From NCBI RefSeq assembly GCF_902150045.1, contig NZ_CABFVU010000001.1, positions 1,054,001 through 1,118,000 of the forward strand: a stretch of DNA of 64,000 bases, in the 5' to 3' direction. Of the stretch, positions 17,421 to 27,689 are shown one piece after another. Source of the DNA: Chitinophaga polysaccharea. Lineage in GTDB: Bacteria > Bacteroidota > Bacteroidia > Chitinophagales > Chitinophagaceae. Made by a program: the position numbers and the translations under genes. Under the pieces are notes generated by a model. That model searched no databases. It was given only the letters and a program-made list of their open reading frames with translations, and had not been told where the DNA came from. Position 1 is the first letter of the stretch; the number at the start of each line of letters is the position of its first letter.

Positions 17421-17821
17421 AACATTAGAGTAAAATGCTGATTCAAGATAGGCAAACTTCCTTAAATCCTGCAAGAACTTTTATGAAAATTTTAATTAGT
17501 TGGACATAATTCTCCAAAAACTACAAGAACTCATTAAATAAATGTTAATTTTATATCAGTTTAAAGCAAAATAAATCCAGCGGTCTTCAAACAACAAACG
17601 TTTGCATCAACGCCGGACCAACAGGTAAAATCAGTGCTTATTTTCCATGAAAGCGATTAAACATCAGTTGAACCGGCACCTGTAACATTTCCATGCAGCG
17701 AGACCTGAGCGGCCGGCACAGCGGCACAAGGCGGTAACAACCAAAGATATTCCCGGTTTGGAGGACCATAAAATGCAGCCTGATAAGTGGCTCACGGTAT
17801 GATAATTGATCCGGCGCAGAT
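17421..17821. other. Intergenic stretch, no gene seen
   Basis: About 400 bp between divergent ROK and KTSC genes. The left half is AT-rich, the right half closer to the genome average. The only structured element noticed is a perfect CAAACGTTTG palindrome at 17595-17604, resembling the core of LacI-type operators. No credible coding frame or structured RNA was found. Confidence 0.5.
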
Positions 17822-18019
17822 ATGCCCTCTTCCGTGGTAGCCCATATGATTTATGACGCTGAGAAGCGTACGCTCCGGATCATATTTGTATCGGGGATGG
17901 TATATGATTATAAAGATGTACCCGAAAGCGTATACCTGGCAATGAAGTCGTCAGGCTCAAAGGGCATCTATCTTAACAAACATATCAAAGGGCATTACGA
18001 CTTCGAAAAAATCAAATAA
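17822..18019 (+). CDS. KTSC-domain protein
   Basis: 65 residues covering the whole KTSC domain: MPSSVVAHMIYDAEKRTLRI, then FVSGMVYDYKDVPESVYLAM and SSGSKGIYLNKHIKGHYDF. The family is named for a Lys-Thr-Ser-Cys lysyl-tRNA synthetase-associated domain and usually appears as small stand-alone proteins of unknown function, possibly nucleic-acid binding. It is monocistronic, followed by the shared terminator at 18096-18130. No role can be assigned from context. Confidence 0.85.
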   Translation: MPSSVVAHMIYDAEKRTLRIIFVSGMVYDYKDVPESVYLAMKSSGSKGIYLNKHIKGHYDFEKIK

Positions 18020-18095
18020 AAACAGCACGTTATCAAAAAACAAATGAAGATCCCGGAATTATTTATCCGGGCGCCGGAAGGAGATAATGCCCAAC

Positions 18096-18130
18096 AAAAA
18101 GGATGTATCCTGTTTGGATACACCCTTTTT
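18096..18130. terminator. Bidirectional intrinsic terminator
   Basis: A 15-bp inverted repeat with one imperfect pair (AAAAAGGATGTATCC / GGATACACCCTTTTT) and a 5-nt loop lies between the convergent KTSC and TlpA genes. T runs on both strands make it bidirectional; the imperfect pair is an A-C mismatch in the plus transcript but a U-G wobble in the minus transcript. Confidence 0.85.
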
Positions 18131-18151
18131 ACAAACAACAGAGGATGGCAG

Positions 18152-19288
18152 TTAGTGTGGCAGTATTTCCGCCAGTTTTTTGTCCAGCTCTTCCCCGCGC
18201 AAATTCTTCGCTATAATTTTCCCGTTGGGATCCAGCAGGAAATTCTGTGGCACAGCCCGCACGCTGTATAATTTCGCTACCTCGTTTTCCCAGAACTTCA
18301 GGTCTGATACATGCGTCCACGTGAGCTGATCGGTATGGATGGCCTTCAGCCAGGCATCATGCCCGTTGGCCTGGTCCAGTGATACGCCCAGGATGGTAAA
18401 AGACTGGTCTTTATACTTGTTAAAGGCCGCCACCACATGCGGGTTTTCCGCACGGCATGGGCCACACCAGCTTGCCCAGAAATCAACCAGTACATACTTA
18501 CCCCTGAAATCAGTAAGATTCACCGGCTTGCCCAGTGTATCATTTTGTGTGAACACAGGAGCAGTAGCGCCGATAGCAGTTTGCTTCCAGCCATTGATCA
18601 GCGCCGCCATCTCCTTCCCTTTCGTGCTTTCTTTTACGGAAGCCGAAAGTGTATTAAACAGCGTTTCCAGCTCCGCAGGATTTTCAGGAATTGAGCTGGC
18701 GCTACTCTGCAGGGCATCGATGCTCACCAGCGATTTTGGATTTTCTTTGATGAATGCCTGGTAAATCTTTTTCTCTTCATCACGGATGGCTTTACCTTTT
18801 TCATCGTAGGATTTTTTGAATTCAGGCGACTTCCGGGTTTCGTTGCTGGCAGCAATATAATCTTCCATCAGCTGATCCCGCTGTGCTGTGGTCTGTTTCA
18901 GCTTCGCCTGCAGGCGCTGCTGATCGTCGTTCAAACGGGAACCTTTTACGGTGGCGTTATACACGGAGTCTTTACCGCTGAGAACAATAGTGCCTTTTTC
19001 AAGATATACGGCCAGCATATCCGATTTGTACGACATCATATTGGTGGGTGGCCCGTGACGCAATACCAGCGTGGCTTTCACAGGATCACCCACTTTGCCT
19101 TTAAATTCAAATACGCCCTGCTGCAACGCAGCGGAATCCCTTATGGTAGTTCCGTTGGCCCTATAGGTCAGGAACAATTTGTCGGGTGCATTCAGGGTCC
19201 CTATTTTTCCTTTCAGTACATATACTCCATCCTGGGCCATAAGGGCAGCAGGGAATAAAGCCAGCATTGATACTAAGATGTGCTTCAT
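18152..19288 (-). CDS. TlpA-like thiol-disulfide oxidoreductase with DUF4369 domain
   Basis: 378 residues. A signal peptide (MKHILVSMLALFPAALMAQ) leads to a DUF4369 domain (about 25-125), a helical linker, and a C-terminal AhpC/TSA-Redoxin domain with DFRGKYVLVDFWASWCGPCR, giving the CGPC active site, and the cis-Pro loop RAVPQNFLLDPNG. It should act in the periplasm in disulfide reduction or exchange. It begins 18 bp after SusD and is the last gene of the sigma/FecR/SusC/SusD operon, an arrangement common in Bacteroidota whose link to the transported ligand is not established. Confidence 0.92.
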   Translation of the reverse strand: MKHILVSMLALFPAALMAQDGVYVLKGKIGTLNAPDKLFLTYRANGTTIRDSAALQQGVFEFKGKVGDPVKATLVLRHGPPTNMMSYKSDMLAVYLEKGTIVLSGKDSVYNATVKGSRLNDDQQRLQAKLKQTTAQRDQLMEDYIAASNETRKSPEFKKSYDEKGKAIRDEEKKIYQAFIKENPKSLVSIDALQSSASSIPENPAELETLFNTLSASVKESTKGKEMAALINGWKQTAIGATAPVFTQNDTLGKPVNLTDFRGKYVLVDFWASWCGPCRAENPHVVAAFNKYKDQSFTILGVSLDQANGHDAWLKAIHTDQLTWTHVSDLKFWENEVAKLYSVRAVPQNFLLDPNGKIIAKNLRGEELDKKLAEILPH

Positions 19289-19306
19289 GTGATATTGATT
19301 TATGAT

Positions 19307-20821
19307 TTAAAATGGTCTTCCATCCAGCGGTATATTCCATTGCGGGTTAAACTTCAATACCACGTTGGAGATGGTTAAAATAAAATCTTTTGAATCCACC
19401 GTTCCCTCGTGTATTTCTGTTCCTATCCGGTGTTGTATCTTCTGTTTGCTCCAGGGTTTACCGGTTTCAAGGCAAAGCCTTTTCAGATCCAGGAAACGCT
19501 TGAACGATCCAAGCGGCAGCTCTCTTCTTCTTTCCTCCAGCACCTGGCTGATCACTTCATCCTGAGAGCCTGCGGACAGCGCAGGGGTACCTGTTTTATA
19601 ACGGTAACGGCGCAACGTGTTCAGATCGGCGATGGCGGCAGACAACTGGTTGGTACGGGCATATCCTTCGGCGCGCATAAGCAGCAGTTCCGGGTAAGTG
19701 AAGCCTGCAGTCATGTTTGTTTTAGAACCGCGGTAATACTGGATCCGGTTGCCATCGTCATAAACAACATTATTATAAGTGGTTTTATAACCGGGTGCAG
19801 TTAAAAAGAAATATTTGAACCGCAGGTCATTGGCCTGGTCATACAATGCAATCACTTCATCGGAAGGATAGCTGGAAGAAGACTGGCCTGCGCCTGCATC
19901 AAGGTTCCGGTAGAACAGGTTCTCCCGGCTGTTGGCTGCATTCAGGAAATTATCCGGTCCTATAATAGTGCTGTTGATCAGGTTGGAAGGATCCGTCCAT
20001 GAAAAGCTGTTATAGTCGTAGATGAGTTTGTCGGTCCCCCCTTTGCTGGCAGCAGTCCATGCAAGATTGGCGTAATACACTACACTGTCGTACTTCTGTG
20101 TAAACAAATGATAGTATGCCAGCAAAGCCTGGGCTGCCGCTTTATTGGGGCGTGATGGCCAGTTGGTTACTTCCGGCACATCCGGCAGGGCGGTGAGCAC
20201 GTCGCCGGCCACCTGGGCAAAAGCCTGCTGCTGGGTAGACAGATCCGGCAACGGAGCGCCCATATCAGCACTGGTTACATATGGGATCGTTTTTGTATCG
20301 TTGGGTGTACCGGGCTTATACACAGGCCCATATACCAGCGTGGTGATAAAATACGACCATGCCCTGTTTACCAGCGCCTGCGCTACCACTGCTTTTGCAT
20401 ACTGCTGGTTTTCTGCGGTGAGATTGGGAATGGCCCGTACCCCATCTATCACGTTGTTGAAATAAGCCATGGACCGGTAGGTACCCCAGTCCCAGAAATA
20501 ATCCGATGTAGCCGGATTCTTGTAAGGCTGCCTGAAAACATAGGCCCAGTACCGGTCGATGTTAGGATGGTTGTTTGCCTTATAATTGATATTTCCTATT
20601 CCCTCGGAAAGCGACAGGTTATCTGTTAAATAACCAAGATTACAACCGCTATTGTTGTCGACAAACACCCACTGGGCAATATTACTGTTATCCAGCAGGT
20701 GATCAAAATCGGCCACCTCCGAAGGGATCAGTTTTCCTTTGGGTTTTACATCCAGGAATTTCTGGCAGGAACTGACGCTTCCTGCTATGATAATAACGAG
20801 TATGAGTATACGCTGTTTCAT
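19307..20821 (-). CDS. SusD/RagB-family lipoprotein (sigma/FecR locus 1)
   Basis: 504 residues. The lipoprotein signal MKQRILILVIIIAGSVSSC gives lipidated Cys19, followed by QKFLDVKPKGKLIPSEVADF typical of SusD. TPR-like helices follow (NKAAAQALLAYYHLFTQKYD, ELLLMRAEGYARTNQLSAAI) and the C-terminal LEERRRELPLGSFKRFLDLKRL block. It is 17 bp downstream of the STN-SusC gene and 18 bp upstream of TlpA. The partner SusC has the FecA-like signalling domain. The ligand is unknown, as no hydrolase is in the operon. Confidence 0.94.
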   Translation of the reverse strand: MKQRILILVIIIAGSVSSCQKFLDVKPKGKLIPSEVADFDHLLDNSNIAQWVFVDNNSGCNLGYLTDNLSLSEGIGNINYKANNHPNIDRYWAYVFRQPYKNPATSDYFWDWGTYRSMAYFNNVIDGVRAIPNLTAENQQYAKAVVAQALVNRAWSYFITTLVYGPVYKPGTPNDTKTIPYVTSADMGAPLPDLSTQQQAFAQVAGDVLTALPDVPEVTNWPSRPNKAAAQALLAYYHLFTQKYDSVVYYANLAWTAASKGGTDKLIYDYNSFSWTDPSNLINSTIIGPDNFLNAANSRENLFYRNLDAGAGQSSSSYPSDEVIALYDQANDLRFKYFFLTAPGYKTTYNNVVYDDGNRIQYYRGSKTNMTAGFTYPELLLMRAEGYARTNQLSAAIADLNTLRRYRYKTGTPALSAGSQDEVISQVLEERRRELPLGSFKRFLDLKRLCLETGKPWSKQKIQHRIGTEIHEGTVDSKDFILTISNVVLKFNPQWNIPLDGRPF

Positions 20822-20838
20822 GATCGCCGTATTAATTG

Positions 20839-23800
20839 TTAAAGACTGAATGATAACCCTACATAGAATTCGGGCCGCAGCGACAGGGAAGAGAATCCCT
20901 GTTCTGTAAACGCGCCGGTACCGCCCGACAGGTTCAGCTCTGATGTTTCAGGATCGCGGTGGTCGCTGTTGGCGGTGATCATAAACAGATTCCTTGTCTG
21001 GAAATAAATGCGTGTGCTGGTGAAACCAATACGTTTCAGCAGGCTGGGATTGATGTCATATGTTAAAGTCACATCGCGCAGCTTCAGGTAATTCGCACTT
21101 TCTATGAGTATATCAGAATAAGGGAAATAAAACATATCCATATTCCAGCTGCTGAGTTTCGGGTAAATGGTATGGGCTTCATCACCTGGTTGTTTCCATC
21201 TTTCCGATACATGTTTATTAAGAATATTAGATCCGCTGAAAGCATCTCTCCTTAACACATTCCCCATCTTTGCAATAAACATGAACGACAGGTCAAAGTT
21301 CTGCACGCGGAAGGAGTTGGTTAAGCTGATGGCATATTTAGGACGCAGGGTACCGCTATAGACCAGGTCGCTTACATCTACGTTACCACCGCCGCTTTTT
21401 CCTCCTTTAGTGGTATAGAACTGCGACACGCCGTTGTTATCCAGGCCGGCAAACCTGTAGCTGTACAGGGCATCCAGCGGATCGCCCGCTTTTTTGATGG
21501 CGCCGTTGGTGATATTGGAAGGATACTGGTAATTCACATTGTAAGTAACTACTGTATTATTATTGTAGCTGAAGTTGAGGAAGGTATTCCATACAAAATT
21601 GCGCTTACGCAACACATCCGCATTTACTGAAATTTCATATCCTTTGTTTTGCACTTCCCCGATATTCTTCACGAGTGAGCTGAAGCCCCTTGTAGGATCT
21701 ATCGCATCGGATGCCAACAGGTCACTGCTGTTGCGCAGGTAATAATCTGCAGTTACATTGATCCTCCTGTTCAGCAGCGAAATATCCACACCAAAGTTGG
21801 TGCTTTTTGTTTTTTCCCAACGCAGCGAGTTATTGGGTGGAGAAGAGATACTGTAAGACACATCTCCCGTATAAATGGAATAACTGCCGGGGGCAATGAT
21901 CAGGAAAGGACCTGAGTTCAGAGAGATATTTCCATTGATACCATAAGAGGCCCGCAGATCAAGCCGGTCGATGACCGGTATATTGAAGAATTTTTCCTGC
22001 GCCAGTTTATAGGTACCGCCGGCAGACCACAGCGGTTTATAGCGATAGCGGGGATCGGTACCAAAGAAGTTGGTCTGATCCAGCCGTATACTTCCACTGA
22101 GAATAAAGCGGTTGTCGTATTCATAGGAGCCATTGGCATACCAGGAAACAAAACGGTTGTCCTGGTAAGCATAATTGCCTATACTGGCTGTGGGCCTGCT
22201 GGTACCCAGCATATCTGCATTATAGGAACCTGCATTGTAATCGGCATAATTAAAAGTAGAAAACGTACCTGCCTGATCGTTATACCCGAAGCGGGTTGGC
22301 AGGGTATTGTTATCGAACGTGTTCCGGCTGATCTCATTACCTGCAATAGCGCTTACGCGGTGTTTGCGGGCGATGGTACGGTTGAAATTAAGTTGTGTGC
22401 GGAACATGTAGCTCTGGTTGAAATTTCTTGCTTCATTCACCACGGCCCCATCGGGGATATAGTGTTTGGAACTGTTGGAGACGGAAGTATTATCGTCATA
22501 CCAGAGCCGCACACGGTAAGCCGTTTTATCGTACAGGGAACGGCTTTGTGCATCGCCGCGGCTCCAGGTACCTCCTGCTTCCACGTTCAAACCTTCCAGG
22601 AGCCTCACATTGATGCTGCCTCCCAGCCTGATCTGTAATGCTTTGGTACTGCTGGTTTCCAGTCCCAGGTCTTCCAAAGGATTATAGTAAAGTGGTTTCA
22701 TACCTGTTAAGGCCGCATACCTGTCTTCCTTCTTCTGGTTTTTGGAAGGCACATTCTGCGGCTCTCCGGTAGCCGGGTCTACCAGCAGGTTATACGGCTG
22801 TATCAGCGAGGCGTTTGTGAATGCCAGCATATCCTGCCAGCCTCTTACCGGTGCAGAAGAAGTAGTATAGTTCACATTGGAGAACAAGCGGATATTCACG
22901 CCCTTGCGCGGCTGCCAGTCGTTCTTCACATCAAAGATGAGGCGGTTATCCGAATTGCGGACTGTATTATTCTGGTTAGACACATATCTTACCGCAGCAT
23001 TGAGCATACTTTTTTCGCTGCCGCCGGTCAGGGAAATATTGTGCTGCTGTGTGAACTGGTTCCTGAAATAATATTTCTCCATCTGCGCCAGCCCATCATT
23101 TTTTTTCAGGGCATCCAGTTCCGCTGTCACATCTTTTTCGCTCATCCATCCCTGAGATTTTGCGATCATCAGGTAGTTTACCCGGGAGGTGCTCTGGTAG
23201 TTGTTGTAGCTGGTAAGATAGCTGTTAGGGGCCTGGTTGTACAGTTCAACTTCCGCATCTATATAATCAGCAGAAGAGGCCCTGTTGAGGTTAGACAGAT
23301 CCGGTTTGAGCGTGATACCTGTAGACCCTTTATATTCCACCTGCAGCGCGCCTTTCCTGCCCGAGCGGGTGGTAATTACGATCACGCCGTTAGAGGAGCG
23401 TGCGCCGTAAATAGAGGCGGCTACCGCATCTTTCAGTACTGTGATCGATTCGATATTATCGATGTTGAGCGATTCCAGCCCTGCGCTGGAAGGATAGCCG
23501 TCTATTACCAGTAAAGGCGCACTGGCAGCGGTACCCAGCAGGGTAGACACGCCGCGTACTTCGAGGTTGCCTTCTTTGGTAAGCACCACGCCGGTGGCTT
23601 GTCCTTCCAGGGCCGATTTCACATCGGGTTTCAGTTTACTGCGAAGGCGATACGGATCTATCACGGAGAAAGATCCAGTGGCCCTTTCGCGGGAAATGGT
23701 CTGGTAGCCGGTGTTTACCACATCAATGGCGGTGAGCTTATTATTGGATGGTTTCAGCTGTATGCTGATAACTCCGCTTTTTCCTACTATGAGCTCCTGT

Positions 23801-24339
23801 TTTTCATAACCCACATAGGAGAATGATAATACCGCATTTTCATCTTTTACTACCACGGTATATTCTCCGTTGTTATTGGTTTGTGTGCCTTTGGAAGTAC
23901 CTTTTACCATTACGGAAACACCGGGCAGCGGAACGCCGTTTTCATTGGTAATACGGCCGGTAATAACTATCTGTGCCGGCGCCACCGGCAATTCTGGCAT
24001 GCGCGGAATGGTGCGGGTAACGGTAATGGTTTTGTCTTCAATGGCATATTCCAGGTTCTGCCCCATCAGCGAGGCGCGCAATAGTTCCTGGATGGTAACG
24101 TTTTTTACGTCCAGCGTAACGGGGCGGGTAGTTTGCAGTGCATCATAATTATAAAAAAAGATGTACCCCGTTTGCCGGTTAATGGTACTGAAGACCGTTG
24201 ATAACGGTGTGTTTCTGACAGTCAGGCTAACCCGTTGCGCCGTGCTTTTGGCGCTCACCTGCAACATACCTGCCATTAGTAAAAGAGCAAATAACCTCAT
24301 GATCCTCCAAATTTTGGTTGGCAGATTATTTTTTTTCAT
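20839..24339 (-). CDS. SusC/RagA TonB-dependent transporter with STN signalling domain (locus 1)
   Basis: 1166 residues from ATG 24339 (MKKNNLPTKIWRIMRLFALL), which starts a proper signal peptide; the frame stays open upstream but that part has no signal-peptide character. After the signal comes a secretin/TonB short N-terminal domain (VSLTVRNTPLSTVFSTINRQ to KTITVTRTI), then the regulatory-like domain (ITGRITNENGVPLPGVSVMV), plug (SALEGQATGVVLTKEGNLEV, SITVLKDAVAASIYGARSSN) and barrel ending YVGLSFSL. The STN domain contacts FecR at the inner membrane, so ligand uptake should switch on the sigma factor encoded upstream. Confidence 0.95.
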   Translation of the reverse strand: MKKNNLPTKIWRIMRLFALLLMAGMLQVSAKSTAQRVSLTVRNTPLSTVFSTINRQTGYIFFYNYDALQTTRPVTLDVKNVTIQELLRASLMGQNLEYAIEDKTITVTRTIPRMPELPVAPAQIVITGRITNENGVPLPGVSVMVKGTSKGTQTNNNGEYTVVVKDENAVLSFSYVGYEKQELIVGKSGVISIQLKPSNNKLTAIDVVNTGYQTISRERATGSFSVIDPYRLRSKLKPDVKSALEGQATGVVLTKEGNLEVRGVSTLLGTAASAPLLVIDGYPSSAGLESLNIDNIESITVLKDAVAASIYGARSSNGVIVITTRSGRKGALQVEYKGSTGITLKPDLSNLNRASSADYIDAEVELYNQAPNSYLTSYNNYQSTSRVNYLMIAKSQGWMSEKDVTAELDALKKNDGLAQMEKYYFRNQFTQQHNISLTGGSEKSMLNAAVRYVSNQNNTVRNSDNRLIFDVKNDWQPRKGVNIRLFSNVNYTTSSAPVRGWQDMLAFTNASLIQPYNLLVDPATGEPQNVPSKNQKKEDRYAALTGMKPLYYNPLEDLGLETSSTKALQIRLGGSINVRLLEGLNVEAGGTWSRGDAQSRSLYDKTAYRVRLWYDDNTSVSNSSKHYIPDGAVVNEARNFNQSYMFRTQLNFNRTIARKHRVSAIAGNEISRNTFDNNTLPTRFGYNDQAGTFSTFNYADYNAGSYNADMLGTSRPTASIGNYAYQDNRFVSWYANGSYEYDNRFILSGSIRLDQTNFFGTDPRYRYKPLWSAGGTYKLAQEKFFNIPVIDRLDLRASYGINGNISLNSGPFLIIAPGSYSIYTGDVSYSISSPPNNSLRWEKTKSTNFGVDISLLNRRINVTADYYLRNSSDLLASDAIDPTRGFSSLVKNIGEVQNKGYEISVNADVLRKRNFVWNTFLNFSYNNNTVVTYNVNYQYPSNITNGAIKKAGDPLDALYSYRFAGLDNNGVSQFYTTKGGKSGGGNVDVSDLVYSGTLRPKYAISLTNSFRVQNFDLSFMFIAKMGNVLRRDAFSGSNILNKHVSERWKQPGDEAHTIYPKLSSWNMDMFYFPYSDILIESANYLKLRDVTLTYDINPSLLKRIGFTSTRIYFQTRNLFMITANSDHRDPETSELNLSGGTGAFTEQGFSSLSLRPEFYVGLSFSL

Positions 24340-24636
24340 TGAGCCGGCAAATACCGGCATGTAAGATCTGCATTGGTGGTGATGCGTTCCGGAAGTGTTG
24401 ATATACTGATGATCAGGCCTGCGGGCAGGGGAACACGATCCCTCCTCCCTGTTTTGGAACAAAGCAGTTAAAATCATACATTTGATTTCGGTGATAAAAA
24501 TGAGTTTACACGAATAATTTATTGCCGCTAACCAGTGATGTTTGCCCATCACTGGTTTTTTTAATGGCGCTGGTTTTAGCTGATTATTTTCAATTCAATA
24601 GCTGGTCAGATTTAAGTGTTAAAAAATATGGCTTAC

Positions 24637-25824
24637 TTACGATCGTAATACGGTTATTTTTCTTCCTTCTATTTTAAATAATACTCCATTTTTTTCCAGT
24701 AGCCTGAGAATGGCCGACAGTGGCAGGCTACGCTGCATCCCTCCCCCAAAGCGTATTTCAGGCGGCGTGCCTTCATACACCACTTCTATATCGTACCAAC
24801 GCACCAGCTGACGCATGACGGTAGTGATATCTGCACGGTCGAAGATAAAAAAGCCGTTCTTCCAGGCTACCGCTTCCTGCACATCTGTATCTGAAACCGT
24901 GATGCTGCTATTACCCGTGATACGGGCCTGTTGCCCGGGCAGCAGTTTTTTTACCGTGCCATTGCGGCCTACGTTCACAGCGCCTTCCAGGAGAGTAACG
25001 GCCATGGACTGTTCGTTGGCATAGGCCATGATATTAAAATGTGTGCCCAACACAGTAATATCGGCGCCGTTGGCCTTTACCAGGAAAGGTTTTCCGGGCA
25101 AGGCAGCCACTTCAAAATAACCCTCCCCTGTGAGCTCCACGGTTCTGTTACTGCCCGTGAACGCCGTAGGGAAATGCAGTGAGCTGGCGGCATTGAGCCA
25201 TACCCGTGTGCCATCCGGCAGGGTAAGCTGGTACTGGCCTCCCCGGGGAGTGCTTAATGTATTGTAGGTAACAACGGCGTTATTGCCGGCGGCATAATAC
25301 TGTACCTGACCATTCCGGGTTTTGATAATGCGGGTATTGCCCTGCTGACCGAGAGTACCATTCAGGGCTTCATCCAGCGCAATGCGGGAGCCATCTGCCA
25401 GGGTGAGCATGGCTTTATTTCCTCCCGGGGCAATATCATTTTTATAGCGCTGGGCCAGTGCGGGCACCGGCTTCACAGTGGCTGCAGGGCGTAACAGGAA
25501 GTACAGCCCTGCTGCAAGCAACAGGCCGGCTACAAGGGCCGCGGCCCACCAGAAGCGCTGAATAGTTTTCACCGGCGCTACAGTTTCCACGAAAGGAGTG
25601 GTAAGATCTGTTCCGGTAATACTTTGCAGCAAAGCGTTACGGGCATCCATGTCCACTGGCTCTGTGCCGGCAGGCGCCTGCCACATCAGGTCTGTGAGCG
25701 CGGCCATGAGTATTTCCATGTTACCGTCGTCTTCCAGCAATGTGTACAGTTCTTCCTGCTCTGCGGGGGTTTCATTACCTGAAAGCCGCTGCTGTAATAA
25801 ATATATGGCCCTTTGCTCCTGCAT
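24637..25824 (-). CDS. FecR-family anti-sigma/signal transducer (locus 1)
   Basis: 395 residues. A short cytoplasmic part ([20 protein letters not shown]) that should bind the sigma factor, one membrane helix ([20 protein letters not shown], about residues 90-110), and a periplasmic FecR domain ([51 protein letters not shown]) followed by a DUF4974 C-terminal domain ([23 protein letters not shown]). It transmits the state of the STN-SusC to the sigma factor. It lies between the sigma gene and SusC, all on the minus strand. Confidence 0.94.
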   Translation of the reverse strand: MQEQRAIYLLQQRLSGNETPAEQEELYTLLEDDGNMEILMAALTDLMWQAPAGTEPVDMDARNALLQSITGTDLTTPFVETVAPVKTIQRFWWAAALVAGLLLAAGLYFLLRPAATVKPVPALAQRYKNDIAPGGNKAMLTLADGSRIALDEALNGTLGQQGNTRIIKTRNGQVQYYAAGNNAVVTYNTLSTPRGGQYQLTLPDGTRVWLNAASSLHFPTAFTGSNRTVELTGEGYFEVAALPGKPFLVKANGADITVLGTHFNIMAYANEQSMAVTLLEGAVNVGRNGTVKKLLPGQQARITGNSSITVSDTDVQEAVAWKNGFFIFDRADITTVMRQLVRWYDIEVVYEGTPPEIRFGGGMQRSLPLSAILRLLEKNGVLFKIEGRKITVLRS

Positions 25825-25912
25825 GCATAAAAAGAAAACCGGGATTTAAACGGTTCCCCGATATTAAGAATAAGCCGACGGCATAAAGGACCTATCTGCT
25901 TAAAAATATTTT

Positions 25913-26500
25913 TTACTTACAGATAAAAATCAGGTAAACAAGGGGAATAGCATGCCCGTTACGACGCAGATGCTCCCTTATGGCTTTCAGGGAAAACACC
26001 AGTGCATTTTTCACTGAGCTGGGCGACAGATCCAGTTCAGTGGCTATTTCCGGTATTTTCATACCCTGGTTGCGGCTCATCTGGTAAATGCGCCGGCGCT
26101 GCGGCGATAATGACATCACCGCCTCTTCAATGATAGCATGCAACTCCTTTAATGTGAGCCGCCGGGTGGCAGTATCGGTTTCGGTTTCTGCTGCAGCTAC
26201 CGTACCCCGCAGCCGGTATTCAGTGGCTTCCTTTTTCAGGTAGGTATAACATTCGTTGGCCGCTACCTTATAAAGCCAGGCCCTGGGATGATCAATATCA
26301 GTGAGCTTGTCGCGGCTGAGCCATACCCGGAGGAAAGTAGCCTGGATCACCTCTTTGGCGCTCTCGGGCGATTTCACCATTTTCCGTATAAATGGCTCCA
26401 GTGTTATCAGGGAAGTATTGAAGAGGATACCAAATGCCGCTTCATCGCCCTCTGAAATGCGCTGAAACAGTGATTTGTCAATATAGGTACTATCGTGCAT
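25913..26500 (-). CDS. ECF RNA polymerase sigma factor (locus 1)
   Basis: 195 residues. Region 2 (LFQRISEGDEAAFGILFNTS, EVIQATFLRVWLSRDKLTDI, HPRAWLYKVAANECYTYLKK) and region 4 (SPQRRRIYQMSRNQGMKIPE, IATELDLSPSSVKNALVFSL) are both complete, typical of the Bacteroidota sigma factors paired with FecR. A hydrophobic tail (AIPLVYLIFICK) at the C-terminus is a frequent feature of this group. It heads the locus sigma-FecR-SusC-SusD-TlpA and should activate the SusC promoter in the 24340-24636 gap. Confidence 0.94.
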   Translation of the reverse strand: MHDSTYIDKSLFQRISEGDEAAFGILFNTSLITLEPFIRKMVKSPESAKEVIQATFLRVWLSRDKLTDIDHPRAWLYKVAANECYTYLKKEATEYRLRGTVAAAETETDTATRRLTLKELHAIIEEAVMSLSPQRRRIYQMSRNQGMKIPEIATELDLSPSSVKNALVFSLKAIREHLRRNGHAIPLVYLIFICK

Positions 26501-26671
26501 TATCGTTGCAGAATACGCTGATGATTGATGATAAGGTTGGTGGTATCGCTGCTAAAGTAATGAAAATTGGCACATAGGTAAAGTAAAATAATGGACAGTA
26601 ATCTAAACGCCGGCAGGTATAAAACCATCGGCGCCCGGTTATCCGGTAAGGGCAAAGGCCGGCATTATTTA

Positions 26672-27514
26672 TCAGCTTATCTGCCGGGAATACTGTTCCA
26701 GTTTTTCCTTTTCTGTTTTGGTTAAACTGTTGATGCCCTTGTGATGGATTTTGTCGAGGATAGCATCCAGCTCTTTCTGCCGGTTGGCTTTTTCCGCGTT
26801 ATACAGGTCGTCTATATCTCCCTCTATATGATGCTGGTTATAGTAAAAGTTGTCTACCAGGAGCAGGTGAGGCTTATGGATAATTACATACATAAAAAAT
26901 ATGCAGGGCAGCGTAAGCGCAATAATAACGGCCATGTTTTGCAGGATAGCTTCCGGTGTTATCAATAACCCGATAAACATTCCTGCCATGGCGCCCCCGA
27001 GGTGCGCATCGTGGCCTATATTATCGCGGCGCGACTTAATACCATAAATCGAATATAATACATACCCGATGCCATACAGCCATCCGGGCAAGGGGAACAA
27101 TCCGAAAAAGCTCACTATCATACCAGGGTACAGGGCAATAGCAGCAAAAATAATCCCGCAAACAGCTCCCGAGGCGCCTACTGCGCTGTAATCGCTTTCG
27201 CGGCGATGAATGTAAAGAGAAAGCAGGTTCCCACCTATGAGGCTTCCGGTGTAAATAGCTGTGTAGGCAACCGGCCCTGTATGTGCATCCAGCATTATGC
27301 TGAACAGGAACAGGGAAATCATATTGAATATAAGATGTTTCCAGCTTACATGCAGGAAGCCGGAAGTGATCAGACGCCGGTATTCCCTGTATAGCAGGAT
27401 CCTTTCCACCTCAAACTCATACTTATTGAAAAGGGTGCGGCTTTTAAATCCTTTCCAGGATGTAAGCACATTAAGGAATATGATACCCAGGGTGATGATA
27501 CCGGTATAGCTCAT
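26672..27514 (-). CDS. Rhomboid-family intramembrane serine protease
   Basis: 280 residues with about six membrane helices. It has the rhomboid features: HVSWKHLIFNM (His and Asn of helix 2), AVGASGAVCG with catalytic Ser115, and GHDAHLGGAMAG with catalytic His171. A hydrophilic C-terminal tail of about 55 residues (EGDIDDLYNAEKANRQKELD onward) is typical of Bacteroidota rhomboids. It cleaves membrane proteins within or near the bilayer. It is apparently monocistronic, with no functional link to the adjacent sigma factor. Confidence 0.93.
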   Translation of the reverse strand: MSYTGIITLGIIFLNVLTSWKGFKSRTLFNKYEFEVERILLYREYRRLITSGFLHVSWKHLIFNMISLFLFSIMLDAHTGPVAYTAIYTGSLIGGNLLSLYIHRRESDYSAVGASGAVCGIIFAAIALYPGMIVSFFGLFPLPGWLYGIGYVLYSIYGIKSRRDNIGHDAHLGGAMAGMFIGLLITPEAILQNMAVIIALTLPCIFFMYVIIHKPHLLLVDNFYYNQHHIEGDIDDLYNAEKANRQKELDAILDKIHHKGINSLTKTEKEKLEQYSRQIS

Positions 27515-27607
27515 TTTATTGACGGGTCGTTTTCAAACACCGCTGCAATATGGGAAATACTTTAAATATATCAAAATCCGGATTGTTTGCAGTTTTCTTC
27601 AAAAAAA

Positions 27608-27640
27608 TTTGGTTGTTTGAAAATATTGTTGCTACATTTG
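27608..27640 (+). promoter_or_regulatory. Promoter of tRNA-Asp
   Basis: A TACATTTG box at 27633-27640 matches the Bacteroidota -7 consensus TAnnTTTG. Upstream, TTTG at 27608-27611 (21-nt spacer) or TTG at 27613-27615 (17-nt spacer) serves as the -33 element. The start would be near 27645, about 45 nt before the mature tRNA. Confidence 0.75.
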
Positions 27641-27689
27641 CACTCCCCAAAGGGGGATATAGATCGGCTGAAAGGCCCGTCTGTATTAA

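Noticed and set aside
17595..17604. CAAACGTTTG palindrome as a LacI-type operator
   Set aside because: There is no LacI-family gene in the window and a 10-bp palindrome can arise by chance.
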